DNA of 64,000 nucleotides from Nitratireductor alexandrii (GTDB lineage Bacteria > Pseudomonadota > Alphaproteobacteria > Rhizobiales > Rhizobiaceae), in contig NZ_RBVY01000005.1 of NCBI RefSeq assembly GCF_004000215.1, positions 1 through 64,000 of the forward strand, given 5' to 3'. Position numbers and translations under genes: made by a program. How positions within the stretch are numbered: the first letter of the stretch is position 1; each line of letters opens with the position of its first letter. The notes beneath the pieces were generated by a model. The model saw nothing but the letters and a program-made list of their open reading frames with translations, ran no database searches and was not told the DNA's origin. Shown here in pieces: positions 30,488 through 39,118 of the stretch.

Positions 30488-31816
30488 ATGAACGATTACG
30501 TGCAATTTCTGGCGGACCGCCTCGCGGTTTTTGTGGAAACCGCGGTCCGCTATGCCTCCGACGCGTGGTTCTTCTACCAGATCGGGCTCGTCGTGCTGCT
30601 GTTCGTGCTGGCGAAACCGATCGGCACGGTGCTGGAGACCCGGCTTGAGGGCCTGGCGCGGCACATCAAGGGCCAGCCCGGCCTGTTGCGGATCGCCGTG
30701 GCAACGATCCGGCGCAGCGACTGGATCGTCTTCGTCGTGCTCCTGTTCGTAGCGCTGACGGCGCTCAGGGAACTCACCTGGCCGAGCCGGAGTTGGCTGG
30801 TCGCGACGGCGTTCTCGCTGGCGCTGGTGTGGCTTCTGGTGTCCGTGGCCTCGCGGGTGATCCGCAACCGCATCGTTGCACGCACGGTCGCCTGGCTGCT
30901 TTGGCTCTACGCCGCTCTGGTCATCCTGCGGCTCGACACCACCGCCGCGGCGCTGCTCGACCGGCTGGCCCTGCCGGTCGGCGAGCTGCGCATATCTGCG
31001 TTGATGGTGCTCAAGGCCGCCATCCTGCTCAGCGCCGCGCTGTGGCTGGCCAGCGCGATCGGCAATTTCGTCGAACGCCGTGTCCAGGGCTCGCAGGAAC
31101 TGACGCCGTCGATCCGGGTTCTGATCGGCAAGATCGCCAAGATCGGACTGGTGCTGCTGGCCGGCGTCGTGGCGCTGTCGGCCGTCGGCGTCGACCTGAC
31201 CGCGCTGACGGTGTTTTCCGGCGCCGTCGGCGTGGGCCTGGGCTTCGGCCTGCAAAAGGTGGTTTCGAATTTCATCTCCGGCATCATCATCCTGCTCGAC
31301 AAGTCGATCAAGCCGGGCGACACCATCTCGCTCGGCGACACGTTCGGCTGGATCCGCGAATTGCGCGCCCGCTTCGTGTCGGTCGTCACCCGTGACGGGC
31401 GCGAATATCTGATCCCGAACGAGGATTTCATTACCCAGCGGGTCATCAACTGGTCGTTCAGCGACGAGCTGGTGCGTCTCGACGTCGCCTTCGGCGTCTC
31501 CTACGAGGCCGACCCGCACACCGTCAGCGCGCTGGCGATCGAGGCGGCGGCGAATGTCGGGCGCGTCGACGCCGACCGTCGGCCGGTATGCTGGCTGACC
31601 GGCTTCGGCGACTCATCGCTGGATTTCGTGCTGCGCTTCTGGATTCGCGATCCCCAGCAGGGCCTGACCAATGTCCGTGGCCGCGTGCTCCTGGCTCTGT
31701 GGGACGCTTTTAGGGAAAACGGCGTCCAGATCCCCTACCCGCACCGCGAGATCGTCATGAAGACGCCGGTCCGGGTCGAAAGCGGCGAACCGGCCGCCCC
31801 GCCGCCGCGAGACTGA
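30488..31816 (+). CDS. MscS-family mechanosensitive ion channel
   Basis: A 442-residue channel protein with several N-terminal membrane helices and then the MscS core. The pore helix AVGVGLGFGLQKVVSNFISG has the glycine/alanine packing typical of MscS, followed by the beta domain (IKPGDTISLGDTFGWIRELR, YLIPNEDFITQRVINWS). The C-terminal alpha/beta cage domain follows. It would release osmolytes on hypo-osmotic shock. The last codons (APPPRD and the stop) lie inside a 31-bp repeat that recurs at 35207, so the tail may derive from that element. Confidence 0.9.
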   Translation: MNDYVQFLADRLAVFVETAVRYASDAWFFYQIGLVVLLFVLAKPIGTVLETRLEGLARHIKGQPGLLRIAVATIRRSDWIVFVVLLFVALTALRELTWPSRSWLVATAFSLALVWLLVSVASRVIRNRIVARTVAWLLWLYAALVILRLDTTAAALLDRLALPVGELRISALMVLKAAILLSAALWLASAIGNFVERRVQGSQELTPSIRVLIGKIAKIGLVLLAGVVALSAVGVDLTALTVFSGAVGVGLGFGLQKVVSNFISGIIILLDKSIKPGDTISLGDTFGWIRELRARFVSVVTRDGREYLIPNEDFITQRVINWSFSDELVRLDVAFGVSYEADPHTVSALAIEAAANVGRVDADRRPVCWLTGFGDSSLDFVLRFWIRDPQQGLTNVRGRVLLALWDAFRENGVQIPYPHREIVMKTPVRVESGEPAAPPPRD

Positions 31817-31824
31817 CGCGGGAC
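31794..31824. repeat. 31-bp direct repeat, copy 1 (covers the 3' end of mscS)
   Basis: The sequence beginning CCGCCCCGCCGCCGCGAGAC and ending TGACGCGGGAC is identical to 35207-35237, 3413 bp away. It includes the mscS stop codon and a small hairpin, CCGCG-N7-CGCGG. Copies 1 and 2 bracket the alginate-export and amidohydrolase genes exactly. Confidence 0.9.
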
Positions 31825-31887
31825 TGTGCCTGGAGGCGCTCATCCTTGAGCGGAACCTTCCGACCGCGCCGATTCGGCACGCTTGCT

Positions 31888-33333
31888 TCAGAAATTGGAG
31901 ACCAGGTTGACGAATGCTCCGCTCCAGTAGTCGGCATTGCCGGACGATGCCGAGCGCAGGCCTTTTCCGGGAAACGAGATGCCGGCGCCTGCTGTGAGGT
32001 AAGTGTTTTTCGACAAGGCGCGATTGTATTCAAGGTAGACGTCGTCTGCCAGATGACTGCGCGCCACGCCGGACACGAGATGCGGATTGCCGGAATTGTC
32101 GAACACGAGCCGCGTTCCCTGACCAAACTGGAGCGGGCTAAACAGTTCGTTCGCCAGGATATGGGCGTAACGCAATGTCACCGTATCGCGGCGCGTCGGT
32201 GTGATCCTGAGCATGACCTGGTGCGCGCTGACATTGGAATTCAGAAACGCCATCGACGATTTAGAGCCTGTCGACCACGCGCTCGGGCTGCCTTGATAAT
32301 AGAGCGGATCGAAGCGTTCCAGCCTGGTGGTGGCGGGGTCATCGCCCGAAAAGGTCTGATAGGTATAGGCGATCATCGGTCGCCATCTGGTGTCCTCGAA
32401 CGTGTATCCCACCTGGACGCGACCGGCCCATGCGCGCAGGTCGATACGCTCGTTCCATTCATAGGCGAAGTCGCCGGCAAGGAAGAAACCGGGCCAGCGC
32501 CCGGAGAAGAGATTCGTCCTGCCGTAGAGATTGATGAAATTCAGGCCTTTGCGAGCACCGTCGAGTATGACCGGCGGGGAGAAACCGCCGGTTGCCGCGC
32601 GCGGATATGGCGAGGTCGAGTCGGGCACGTAACCGTAGGTTCCCCCCAGATAGGTACCGCCATCCCAGTCGAAACGCATGTCCAGGCCGGCGATTTCGGT
32701 TCCGCTGTCGCTGGCGGACAACTCGTTCGCATCCACAAAAAAACCGGTCGTGGTGAAACGCCCGACCTCGACCCGGCCGATCGCCGCCCTTTCCCACGCC
32801 TTTCGCGGCCCGAGCTTGAGGGAACCGCGCTCGAAGCCGTTCGCACCGCCGTTCGCAATCAGCATTCCCGTGCCCAGAACGAGCTCCCGCGGTCCCAGCG
32901 AGACGTCCACGGCAGCGTCATCGCCCATCCTGGCGCGCAAGCCCACATAAGCCTCCTCCAGCGTGATGCGGCCGGTATTGCCCTTGCCGAACGCGTCGAT
33001 GCCCAGCGTTCCCGACGCCACGCCCGTGGCTTTCCCGTAGAGTTCGACACTGTCCGCCAGATCGTGGGTGAAGCTGATCCCGCCCTTCAGGTAACCTTCC
33101 AGCCATTGCGGCGTGGCGTCATAGCCAGCGGTTGGCGCGAATATGTCGGAGAAGTTCCAGAAAACGTTCTGTTCCATGACGGCGTTTGCGCCAAGCTGGA
33201 GGTGCGCGCGGACCCGCAGCCCGTTCTCGTCGTAGAGCAGCATCGGATCGTCGTTCTGCTGCGCGCGCGCCGACACGGAAAAGACAAGGGCCAGAACCGG
33301 CAGGCCCACCCCGCAGACAGATCGCAGGCTCAT
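31888..33333 (-). CDS. Alginate-export-like outer-membrane beta-barrel protein
   Basis: A 481-residue exported protein with signal MSLRSVCGVGLPVLALVFSVSARA and a mature part made of alternating aromatic beta strands ending in a C-terminal Phe (AFVNLVSNF), as outer-membrane barrels do. Segments such as LEEAYVGLRARMGDDAAVDVS, FFLAGDFAYEWNERIDLRAW and HQVMLRITPTRRDTVTLRYAH resemble the alginate-export (AlgE-like) family. The real substrate is unknown. Its ATG overlaps the amidohydrolase stop (ATGA), so the two are coupled. Base composition looks less GC-rich than the surroundings, which suggests acquisition. Confidence 0.75.
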   Translation of the reverse strand: MSLRSVCGVGLPVLALVFSVSARAQQNDDPMLLYDENGLRVRAHLQLGANAVMEQNVFWNFSDIFAPTAGYDATPQWLEGYLKGGISFTHDLADSVELYGKATGVASGTLGIDAFGKGNTGRITLEEAYVGLRARMGDDAAVDVSLGPRELVLGTGMLIANGGANGFERGSLKLGPRKAWERAAIGRVEVGRFTTTGFFVDANELSASDSGTEIAGLDMRFDWDGGTYLGGTYGYVPDSTSPYPRAATGGFSPPVILDGARKGLNFINLYGRTNLFSGRWPGFFLAGDFAYEWNERIDLRAWAGRVQVGYTFEDTRWRPMIAYTYQTFSGDDPATTRLERFDPLYYQGSPSAWSTGSKSSMAFLNSNVSAHQVMLRITPTRRDTVTLRYAHILANELFSPLQFGQGTRLVFDNSGNPHLVSGVARSHLADDVYLEYNRALSKNTYLTAGAGISFPGKGLRSASSGNADYWSGAFVNLVSNF

Positions 33334-35099
33334 GACTGCCGATAGACGGTCGTCCCCTCCTTTATGGTCTCCACCACTTCGAGGGTCTCGAGCGTTTCCG
33401 GGGCGACTGTCAGTGGATTGTCCGACAGCACTACGAAATCCGCAAGCTTGCCGACTTCGATCGATCCCTTTCTGTCGTCCTCGAAGTGCTGCCAGGCGGC
33501 CCACAGCGTCATCGCCTTCAATGCGATCTCCGCCGGAACGCGCTGTTGCGGACCCAGGATGTCGTTTGACCGGGTGCGCCTGGTGACCGTCGCCGACAAC
33601 ACCCGTATCGAATCCGGATTGGCGACCGGCGCGTCATGATGGGTCGTAAAGCGCATACCGCGCCGATACGCCCAGCCGGTCGGCGAGATATTGTCGGCAC
33701 GGGCTGGACCCAGAACCGAATCGCGGTGCCAGTCGCCCCAATAATAGGTGTGCATGGGAAAAAAGGACGGCACCATGCCCAGTCGCTTCATGGCGTCGAC
33801 CTGATCCTCGCGCGCGGTCTGGCCGTGGATCAACACCGTCCTGTGATCGTGGCGGGGATGGCGTTGGAGAGCGTTCTTGACCCCGGCGATCGCGAGATCG
33901 ATCGCCGCGTCTCCATTGGCATGGATCTGCATCTGCCAGCCTTGCCGGAAAGCCTGCTCGATCTTGTCCATCGCCAACTCCGTGCTGATGGCGGGATACC
34001 CGACATATTCGGGTCCCTGGCCTTCCGGCGGGACAAAATAGGGCTGCGACAACCAAGCAGTCTTTCCTTGGGGCGATCCGTCGATGGTCAGTTTCACGCC
34101 GCCGATCCGCACCCGGTCGACATAGTCGGGGCCGTAGAGCGGCGGCGTCAGAGTGTCCGTCGATGTGAGGATGAGAGGAAAAGCGAGCACGTCGATCGCG
34201 AGCTCGCCCCGTTGGCCAAGGGCCTGAAACAGCGACAATGCGGCGGCCGAAGACGAGGAATCCTGGCACGTAGTGTAGCCGAAACGGGCATAGAGCTGGG
34301 TACCTGCTTTCGCCATCTGGAGATTGGCTGTCTCGTCCAGGCGCCCCAAAAACAGGCCAAGCATGGCGAAGAAGGCGTTTTCTTCGACGACGCCGTTAGG
34401 CTCGTTCGTGCCGGTTTCCCTTCGATAGACGCCGCCCGCCGGGTCCGCCGTTTCCGAAGAAACGCCTGCCAGTTCCAGGGCACGGCTGTTGACGGCGCCG
34501 AGATGCATCGACTGATGCATGACCAGAACCGGCAGATCAGAAGACACAGCGTCCAGTTCCTGCCGTGTCGGATGACGCTGCTCGCCAAGCTGTGCGTCGT
34601 CATAGCCGAAGCCCATGATGATCCCATAACGCTCGACGAAGGCACGCTCGGCCTCCGTCCACTCCGTCAAGATGCGCTGCAGGGTGGCAATGCTTGTTCC
34701 GCCGCCGTCGGGAGGCGGCAGCAGGTTCGCCGAGATCGCCTGGATACCGACCATGTTGGCATGGCCATGAGGGTCGAAAAACCCCGGCAGCATCGTCCTG
34801 CCGTCAAGGTCGTGCCGGACCGTTTGCGGGCCGGCCATCTTCTCCACCTCGCCGATCTGGCCGACCGCGACCACCAAGCCGTCCCGAACCGCGACTGCCT
34901 CGGCCTCCGGCAGAGCGTCGTTCATGGTCAAGATGGTGCCGTTGACATATAGCGCGTCCGCCGGGGCGTCCTGCGCAAGGGCCTGCGTCACCCAATTGTC
35001 GGCAACCGCCAACGCAAATGATGAGGCGCCGAAAAGCCTGACGAAGTCGCGCCGATTTGTGGAAGCAAGGGCGGATTGGCTGCGGTGATCTGCTCGCAT
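33330..35099 (-). CDS. Exported YtcJ/AepA-like amidohydrolase
   Basis: A 589-residue metal-dependent hydrolase of the amidohydrolase-3 family. The Tat signal is NRRDFVRLFGASSFALAVA. Then come the composite-domain start ADALYVNGTILTMNDALPEA, the metal ligands MLPGFFDPHGHAN (DxHxH), later QMQIHANGDAAIDLAI and VLIHGQTAREDQVDAM, and the closing LADFVVLSDNPL. The physiological substrate is unknown. AGGAG at six bases supports the ATG. It is co-transcribed with the alginate-export-like porin, suggesting uptake and periplasmic hydrolysis of one compound. The pair lies between 31-bp direct repeats. Confidence 0.85.
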   Translation of the reverse strand: MRADHRSQSALASTNRRDFVRLFGASSFALAVADNWVTQALAQDAPADALYVNGTILTMNDALPEAEAVAVRDGLVVAVGQIGEVEKMAGPQTVRHDLDGRTMLPGFFDPHGHANMVGIQAISANLLPPPDGGGTSIATLQRILTEWTEAERAFVERYGIIMGFGYDDAQLGEQRHPTRQELDAVSSDLPVLVMHQSMHLGAVNSRALELAGVSSETADPAGGVYRRETGTNEPNGVVEENAFFAMLGLFLGRLDETANLQMAKAGTQLYARFGYTTCQDSSSSAAALSLFQALGQRGELAIDVLAFPLILTSTDTLTPPLYGPDYVDRVRIGGVKLTIDGSPQGKTAWLSQPYFVPPEGQGPEYVGYPAISTELAMDKIEQAFRQGWQMQIHANGDAAIDLAIAGVKNALQRHPRHDHRTVLIHGQTAREDQVDAMKRLGMVPSFFPMHTYYWGDWHRDSVLGPARADNISPTGWAYRRGMRFTTHHDAPVANPDSIRVLSATVTRRTRSNDILGPQQRVPAEIALKAMTLWAAWQHFEDDRKGSIEVGKLADFVVLSDNPLTVAPETLETLEVVETIKEGTTVYRQS

Positions 35100-35206
35100 T
35101 TCAAGCTCCTGATCCGTCCCGCCACGATCAGAGTACAGGTAAACGCTCTCTCCTGCGAACGATTTTGTCGCCGGTCATTCCAGGCCGGCATCCGGTAGCG
35201 GGAAGC

Positions 35207-35237
35207 CCGCCCCGCCGCCGCGAGACTGACGCGGGAC
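35207..35237. repeat. 31-bp direct repeat, copy 2
   Basis: Identical over 31 bases to 31794-31824. It lies between the amidohydrolase start and the 3' end of the SDR gene. It is preceded at 35186-35202 by CGGCATCCGGTAGCGGG, which recurs with two changes at 36134-36150 near copy 3. Confidence 0.9.
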
Positions 35238-35253
35238 CGACGGCCAACCCTGT

Positions 35254-36006
35254 TCAAGCCGTCTCAAACAGCCCGCCCTCGTCGGCGCCGATTTCGATGG
35301 CGAGCGAGACGTGACGGGGCCGCGTCAGGGCGAAGATCGCCGCCTCGACCACGTCGCGGCTGGTGGCCTGGCGTCCCTTGCGCCTGATGCCGGCCTCCTC
35401 CCAGTCGTCCCGCCCCGGCTGCGCGTCGTCGAGATAGGGCGGGTTCACCAGGATCGAGCGGAATTTCGTTCCCGAAAACGCCTGCCTGAACCCGTCCGCC
35501 AGGGCCACCTGTCCGCGCTTGGCGGCATAGAAGGGAACCGAGACCGACTGCAGTGCGGCATTGGGCAGCCCGCTGATCGAGCCAATGGTCACCACGTCCG
35601 GCGCGTCGGAATTGTCCATCGCCGTGCGCAGGCCCTGAACGAGCAAGAACGTTCCCGTGACCGCGGCATTGACCACCGCCAGAACGTCGGCCTCGTCATA
35701 AGGCTCTGCGCTGGCTTCAAGCCACATCGCGCCGTTGTTGATCAGGATGTCGACCCGCTGCTTCAGCGCGCCGATCCGGGAGACAGCCTGTCGCACCGAG
35801 GCCGCGTCGGCAAGGTCCAGTGCCACGGTCTGCGGCGCCGCGCCGCCGCGTTCGATCACCAGTCCGGCGACGGCGTCGAGATCGGCGACCCGCCGCCCGC
35901 AAAGAACCAGCTCGCAGCCGGCATCCGCAAGCGTCAGGGCGAAGGCAGCCCCCAATCCGCGCCCGGCGCCGGTGACGACCACCACTTTTCCGGCAAGCTC
36001 GTTCAT
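35254..36006 (-). CDS. SDR-family oxidoreductase with displaced catalytic lysine
   Basis: A 250-residue short-chain dehydrogenase/reductase. It has the cofactor motif VVVTGAGRGLGAAFAL, the structural NNGA and the catalytic serine in TIGSISG. The active-site segment reads VPFYAAKRGQ. The lysine is three residues after the tyrosine with Arg at position four, whereas the family uses Y-x3-K. So catalysis may be altered, or Arg may substitute. The substrate is unknown. It lies between two copies of an intergenic repeat and upstream of an Lrp gene on the same strand. Confidence 0.82.
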   Translation of the reverse strand: MNELAGKVVVVTGAGRGLGAAFALTLADAGCELVLCGRRVADLDAVAGLVIERGGAAPQTVALDLADAASVRQAVSRIGALKQRVDILINNGAMWLEASAEPYDEADVLAVVNAAVTGTFLLVQGLRTAMDNSDAPDVVTIGSISGLPNAALQSVSVPFYAAKRGQVALADGFRQAFSGTKFRSILVNPPYLDDAQPGRDDWEEAGIRRKGRQATSRDVVEAAIFALTRPRHVSLAIEIGADEGGLFETA

Positions 36007-36133
36007 GCTTGACTCCTTACAAACCTTAGCGACGTCTTATGAAACAAACCGGCAAGGATTGCCACCGCGTGGCGCTTTGGCGTTCGGCGCCGTCGGCCCG
36101 AGCATCCGGTCGCGTGTCGGCTTGCCGCGGCCT

Positions 36134-36197
36134 CGGCACCCGGCAGCGGGCATAGGCCCCCAAATGCGTCATGCCGTCCCGTCGCCGCGAGACCGAC
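36134..36197. repeat. Degenerate third copy of the repeat element
   Basis: 36174-36197 matches the first 24 bases of the 31-bp repeat at 21 positions. 36134-36150 matches the 35186-35202 flank at 15 of 17. The two blocks are 23 bases apart here but 4 apart at copy 2. It lies between the SDR gene and the Lrp gene, so copies 2 and 3 bracket the SDR. Confidence 0.6.
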
Positions 36198-36203
36198 ACC
36201 GTC

Positions 36204-36677
36204 TCAGGCAAGATCGGGCCCGACGCCGACACCGGTGCGGTCGATCACCTCGCGCAGGGCGAAGGAGGAGTTGATCTTGATGACATGCGGCATCGCCGTC
36301 AGCCATTCCTTGTGCACGCGTTCGTAATCTTCGAGATCGCGCGCCGCGATCCTGATGACGTAGTCGTATTCGCCCGACATCAAATGACACGACAGCACGT
36401 TCGGGCAACGTTTGATCGCCGCCTCGAACTCGGCCAGCGACTTTTCGAACTGGCCCGACAGCGAAATATGCACGATCGCCGTCATCCTGTAGCCGAGCGC
36501 GGCATTGGACAGCTTGGCGTGGTAGCCGTGAATGACGCCCGATTTTTCGAGATTGTCGAGACGGCGCGAGCAGGCGGACTGCGACAGTCCCACCTTTTCG
36601 GCAAGCGCGGCATTGGAAATCCGCCCATCCCGCTGCAGCGTGTCGAGAATGGCGTAATCGATCCGGTCTAGGCTCAT
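36204..36677 (-). CDS. Lrp/AsnC-family regulator, probable AldR-type
   Basis: A 157-residue feast/famine regulator. The N-terminal winged helix-turn-helix (LDRIDYAILDTLQRDGRISNAALAEKVGLSQSACSRRLDNLEKSG) leads into a C-terminal RAM ligand-binding domain (VHISLSGQFEKSLAEFEAAI, CHLMSGEYDYVIRIAARDLEDYERV). It is divergent from alanine dehydrogenase across a 155-bp AT-richer spacer, the arrangement seen for AldR, which activates ald in response to alanine. The ATG at 36677 is chosen because the conserved domain starts there. Confidence 0.88.
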   Translation of the reverse strand: MSLDRIDYAILDTLQRDGRISNAALAEKVGLSQSACSRRLDNLEKSGVIHGYHAKLSNAALGYRMTAIVHISLSGQFEKSLAEFEAAIKRCPNVLSCHLMSGEYDYVIRIAARDLEDYERVHKEWLTAMPHVIKINSSFALREVIDRTGVGVGPDLA

Positions 36678-36832
36678 AATCGGGATTATCTTCGAGTTTT
36701 TCTCTAAAATACGCAAAGATCGGCGAAAATTTCCGAGCACCCTCGTCGACTTCGCAAACACATGCGCAGCGCAATGTGCTCTAATCAACATCCATCCCGA
36801 ATACAACCCGCGACCGGTGGAGGAGAGCTGTT

Positions 36833-37948
36833 ATGCTTGTGGGCTGCCCGACGGAGATCAAGAACCATGAATATCGCGTCGGCCTGACCCCGGGTTCGGT
36901 ACGCGAATACATCGCCCACGGCCATGACGTGCTGGTTCAGAGCGGGGCGGGCGCGGGCATCGGCGCCGACGACAACGCCTACAAGGCGGCCGGCGCGCGC
37001 ATCGCCAAGACCGCGGAAGAGATTTTCGCCAAGGCCGACATGGTGGTGAAGGTCAAGGAGCCGCAGCCCGGCGAATGGGTTCAGCTGCGCGAAGGCCAGA
37101 TCCTCTACACCTATCTGCATCTCGCCCCCGATCCGGACCAGACCGAGGGTCTGGTGAAGTCGGGCGTGACGGCGATTGCCTACGAGACCGTGACCGACGA
37201 CCGCGGCGGGCTGCCTTTGCTGGCGCCAATGTCGGAAGTCGCAGGGCGGCTGGCGATCCAGGCCGGGGCCACCGCGCTGCAGAAGGCCAATGGCGGCCGC
37301 GGCGTGCTTCTGGGCGGCGTGCCCGGCGTGCTGCCGGGCAAGGTCGCCATTATCGGCGGCGGCGTCGTCGGCCTGCAGGCGGCCAAGATGGCGGTCGGCC
37401 TCGGCGCCGACGTCACCATCATCGACCGCTCGATCCCGCGCCTGCGCCAGCTCGACGACATTTTCAACGGCCGCATCCACACCCGCTATTCGACCGTCGA
37501 GGCGCTCGAGGAGGAGTGTTTTTCGGCCGACATCGTCGTCGGCGCGGTGCTGATCCCGGGCGCCGCGGCGCCGAAGCTGGTCACCCGCGAGATGCTGTCG
37601 GGCATGAAGAAGGGCGCGGTCCTGGTCGATGTCGCGATCGATCAGGGCGGCTGCTTCGAGACCTCGCATGCGACCACCCATGCCGAGCCGACCTACGAGG
37701 TCGACGGCATCATCCATTACTGCGTGGCCAACATGCCGGGCGCGGTTCCCGTCACCTCCGCCCATGCGCTCAACAACGCCACCTTGCACCACGGTCTTCA
37801 GCTTGCCGACAAGGGGTTGCGCGCGCTGGCCGACGACACCCATCTCAGAAACGGCCTCAACGTGCACCGCGGCAAGATCACCAATCGCGCGGTGGCCGAG
37901 GCCCTCGGCTACGAAATGGCCGAACCCAAAACCGTGCTCGCCGCCTGA
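36833..37948 (+). CDS. ald: Alanine dehydrogenase
   Basis: A 371-residue NAD-dependent enzyme that interconverts L-alanine and pyruvate plus ammonia. It shows the family N-terminus [20 protein letters not shown], the Rossmann motif [24 protein letters not shown], and [20 protein letters not shown] near the active site. Length is typical. The start follows GGTGGAGGAGAGCTGTT. A strong terminator follows the stop. Control by the divergent Lrp-type gene is likely. Confidence 0.96.
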   Translation: MLVGCPTEIKNHEYRVGLTPGSVREYIAHGHDVLVQSGAGAGIGADDNAYKAAGARIAKTAEEIFAKADMVVKVKEPQPGEWVQLREGQILYTYLHLAPDPDQTEGLVKSGVTAIAYETVTDDRGGLPLLAPMSEVAGRLAIQAGATALQKANGGRGVLLGGVPGVLPGKVAIIGGGVVGLQAAKMAVGLGADVTIIDRSIPRLRQLDDIFNGRIHTRYSTVEALEEECFSADIVVGAVLIPGAAAPKLVTREMLSGMKKGAVLVDVAIDQGGCFETSHATTHAEPTYEVDGIIHYCVANMPGAVPVTSAHALNNATLHHGLQLADKGLRALADDTHLRNGLNVHRGKITNRAVAEALGYEMAEPKTVLAA

Positions 37949-37973
37949 GCCGACTCAAAAAATCCTCCCCACT

Positions 37974-38008
37974 GGCCCGCGGGTTTCGATCCCGCGGGTC
38001 TTCTTTTT
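37974..38008 (+). terminator. Intrinsic terminator after ald
   Basis: GGCCCGCGGG pairs with CCCGCGGGTC (one G-U pair) around TTTCGAT and is followed by TTCTTTTT. On the minus strand the same hairpin is followed, after a gap, by a T-run, so it may also serve the convergent DUF1203 gene. Confidence 0.85.
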
Positions 38009-38033
38009 GATCGGTCGGCGACAAGCCTGCGGC

Positions 38034-38504
38034 TCAGCCGCGTTCGACGCGCAACTGATAACATGTGTTGCTGGCCGAGCGCATGTGCAGATAGGCGATC
38101 TCGCGACGCTGCAACAACGCATGCGCCCGTGTGCATATGTCATGTGTCGGCACGACCGAACCCGACCCGTAGACGATGCGATCATCGAATCCGTAACCGC
38201 GCAGGATATAGGCGGGCGTCGCCTGGAACATCACCGGCATGACGTCGCTTTCCGTCGCCCGCTGGCAGTGTTCGGCATGCAGAAAGATCGGGCCCGTCTC
38301 GGCATAGGGCTGCAAGTCCGCAAACGGCCGGTACGCAAGGATCAGATAGGGTTCGCCCTCGTCGACATTTCTGAGACAATGGCGGCACGGCACTTTGGAA
38401 GCGTCGGAAATATGCCGTTCGGGAACGTTTCCGTAAGCGTCGGTGCCCCCTGCCTGCAAGGCGCGGACCGCATCGGTAGGTAAGGCAACGAAACGAATGC
38501 GCAT
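38034..38504 (-). CDS. DUF1203 domain protein
   Basis: A 156-residue protein covering the DUF1203 family: VPCRHCLRNVDEGEPYLILAYRPF in the centre with a C-x2-C pair, and a C-terminal YLHMRSASNTCYQLRVER. No signal peptide or membrane segment is visible, so it should be cytoplasmic. No function is established for the family. CCGAGGAGGTCGTCA precedes the ATG. It is convergent with ald and lies downstream of the acetyltransferase gene on the same strand. Confidence 0.85.
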   Translation of the reverse strand: MRIRFVALPTDAVRALQAGGTDAYGNVPERHISDASKVPCRHCLRNVDEGEPYLILAYRPFADLQPYAETGPIFLHAEHCQRATESDVMPVMFQATPAYILRGYGFDDRIVYGSGSVVPTHDICTRAHALLQRREIAYLHMRSASNTCYQLRVERG

Positions 38505-38585
38505 TGACGACCTCCTCGGAGCGGAGGCCATCCATAGAGCTGCCGGAAATGTCCCGCCACCCGTTTCACGCCGCACAAAAGCCCT

Positions 38586-39116
38586 TCACGTCCACGGCTC
38601 GACCGTCTCCTGCGACCAGGAGACCGGAACAAAACCCATCTTCTGATAGAGTTGCAGCGCGCGCGGACTGTCGAGCGTGTTGGTGTGGATGGTGACCTTG
38701 TCGGGATCGTGCGCCCAGGCGGCATCGATCGCGCCCGACAGGAAGAAGCGGGCCAGCCCCCTGCCCTGAAAATCCGGCATCAGCCCGAAATAGAGGATTT
38801 CGACCTCGCCGGCGAGACGCGACAGGTCGAGCTCGAAAAACCCGGCCGGGGCGCCGTCGACATAAAGCACCTCGATCTCGGTTGTCGCTCCGTGCACGGC
38901 CTGTGCGAGCGCGGCATCCGAACAGTTTCGGCGCAGCGACCAGTGATGCGGCCGGCCGACCTGCTCGTAGAGATAGCGGTAGAAATGCAGCGGGATGGAA
39001 CCGACGCGCATCATGGCCAGCCGCGCCCCGAGCGGCATCGGCACCGGCTTGCCAGGAGGCGCGGTCATTTCCAGATGGGTGACGCGCGCCACAAGCGTGT
39101 TCGTCGTCCCAGCCAT
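38586..39116 (-). CDS. GNAT-family N-acetyltransferase
   Basis: A 176-residue acetyl-CoA-dependent acyltransferase. The acetyl-CoA binding core is EVEILYFGLMPDFQGRGLARFFLSGAI, with the Q-x-x-G-x-G/A motif as QGRGLA, and a C-terminal HTNTLDSPRALQLYQKMGF. The acceptor is unknown; similar proteins are listed simply as GNAT acetyltransferases. It begins two bases after the stop of sseA and is thus in an operon with it and the DUF1203 gene downstream. Confidence 0.88.
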   Translation of the reverse strand: MAGTTNTLVARVTHLEMTAPPGKPVPMPLGARLAMMRVGSIPLHFYRYLYEQVGRPHHWSLRRNCSDAALAQAVHGATTEIEVLYVDGAPAGFFELDLSRLAGEVEILYFGLMPDFQGRGLARFFLSGAIDAAWAHDPDKVTIHTNTLDSPRALQLYQKMGFVPVSWSQETVEPWT

Positions 39117-39118
39117 GG

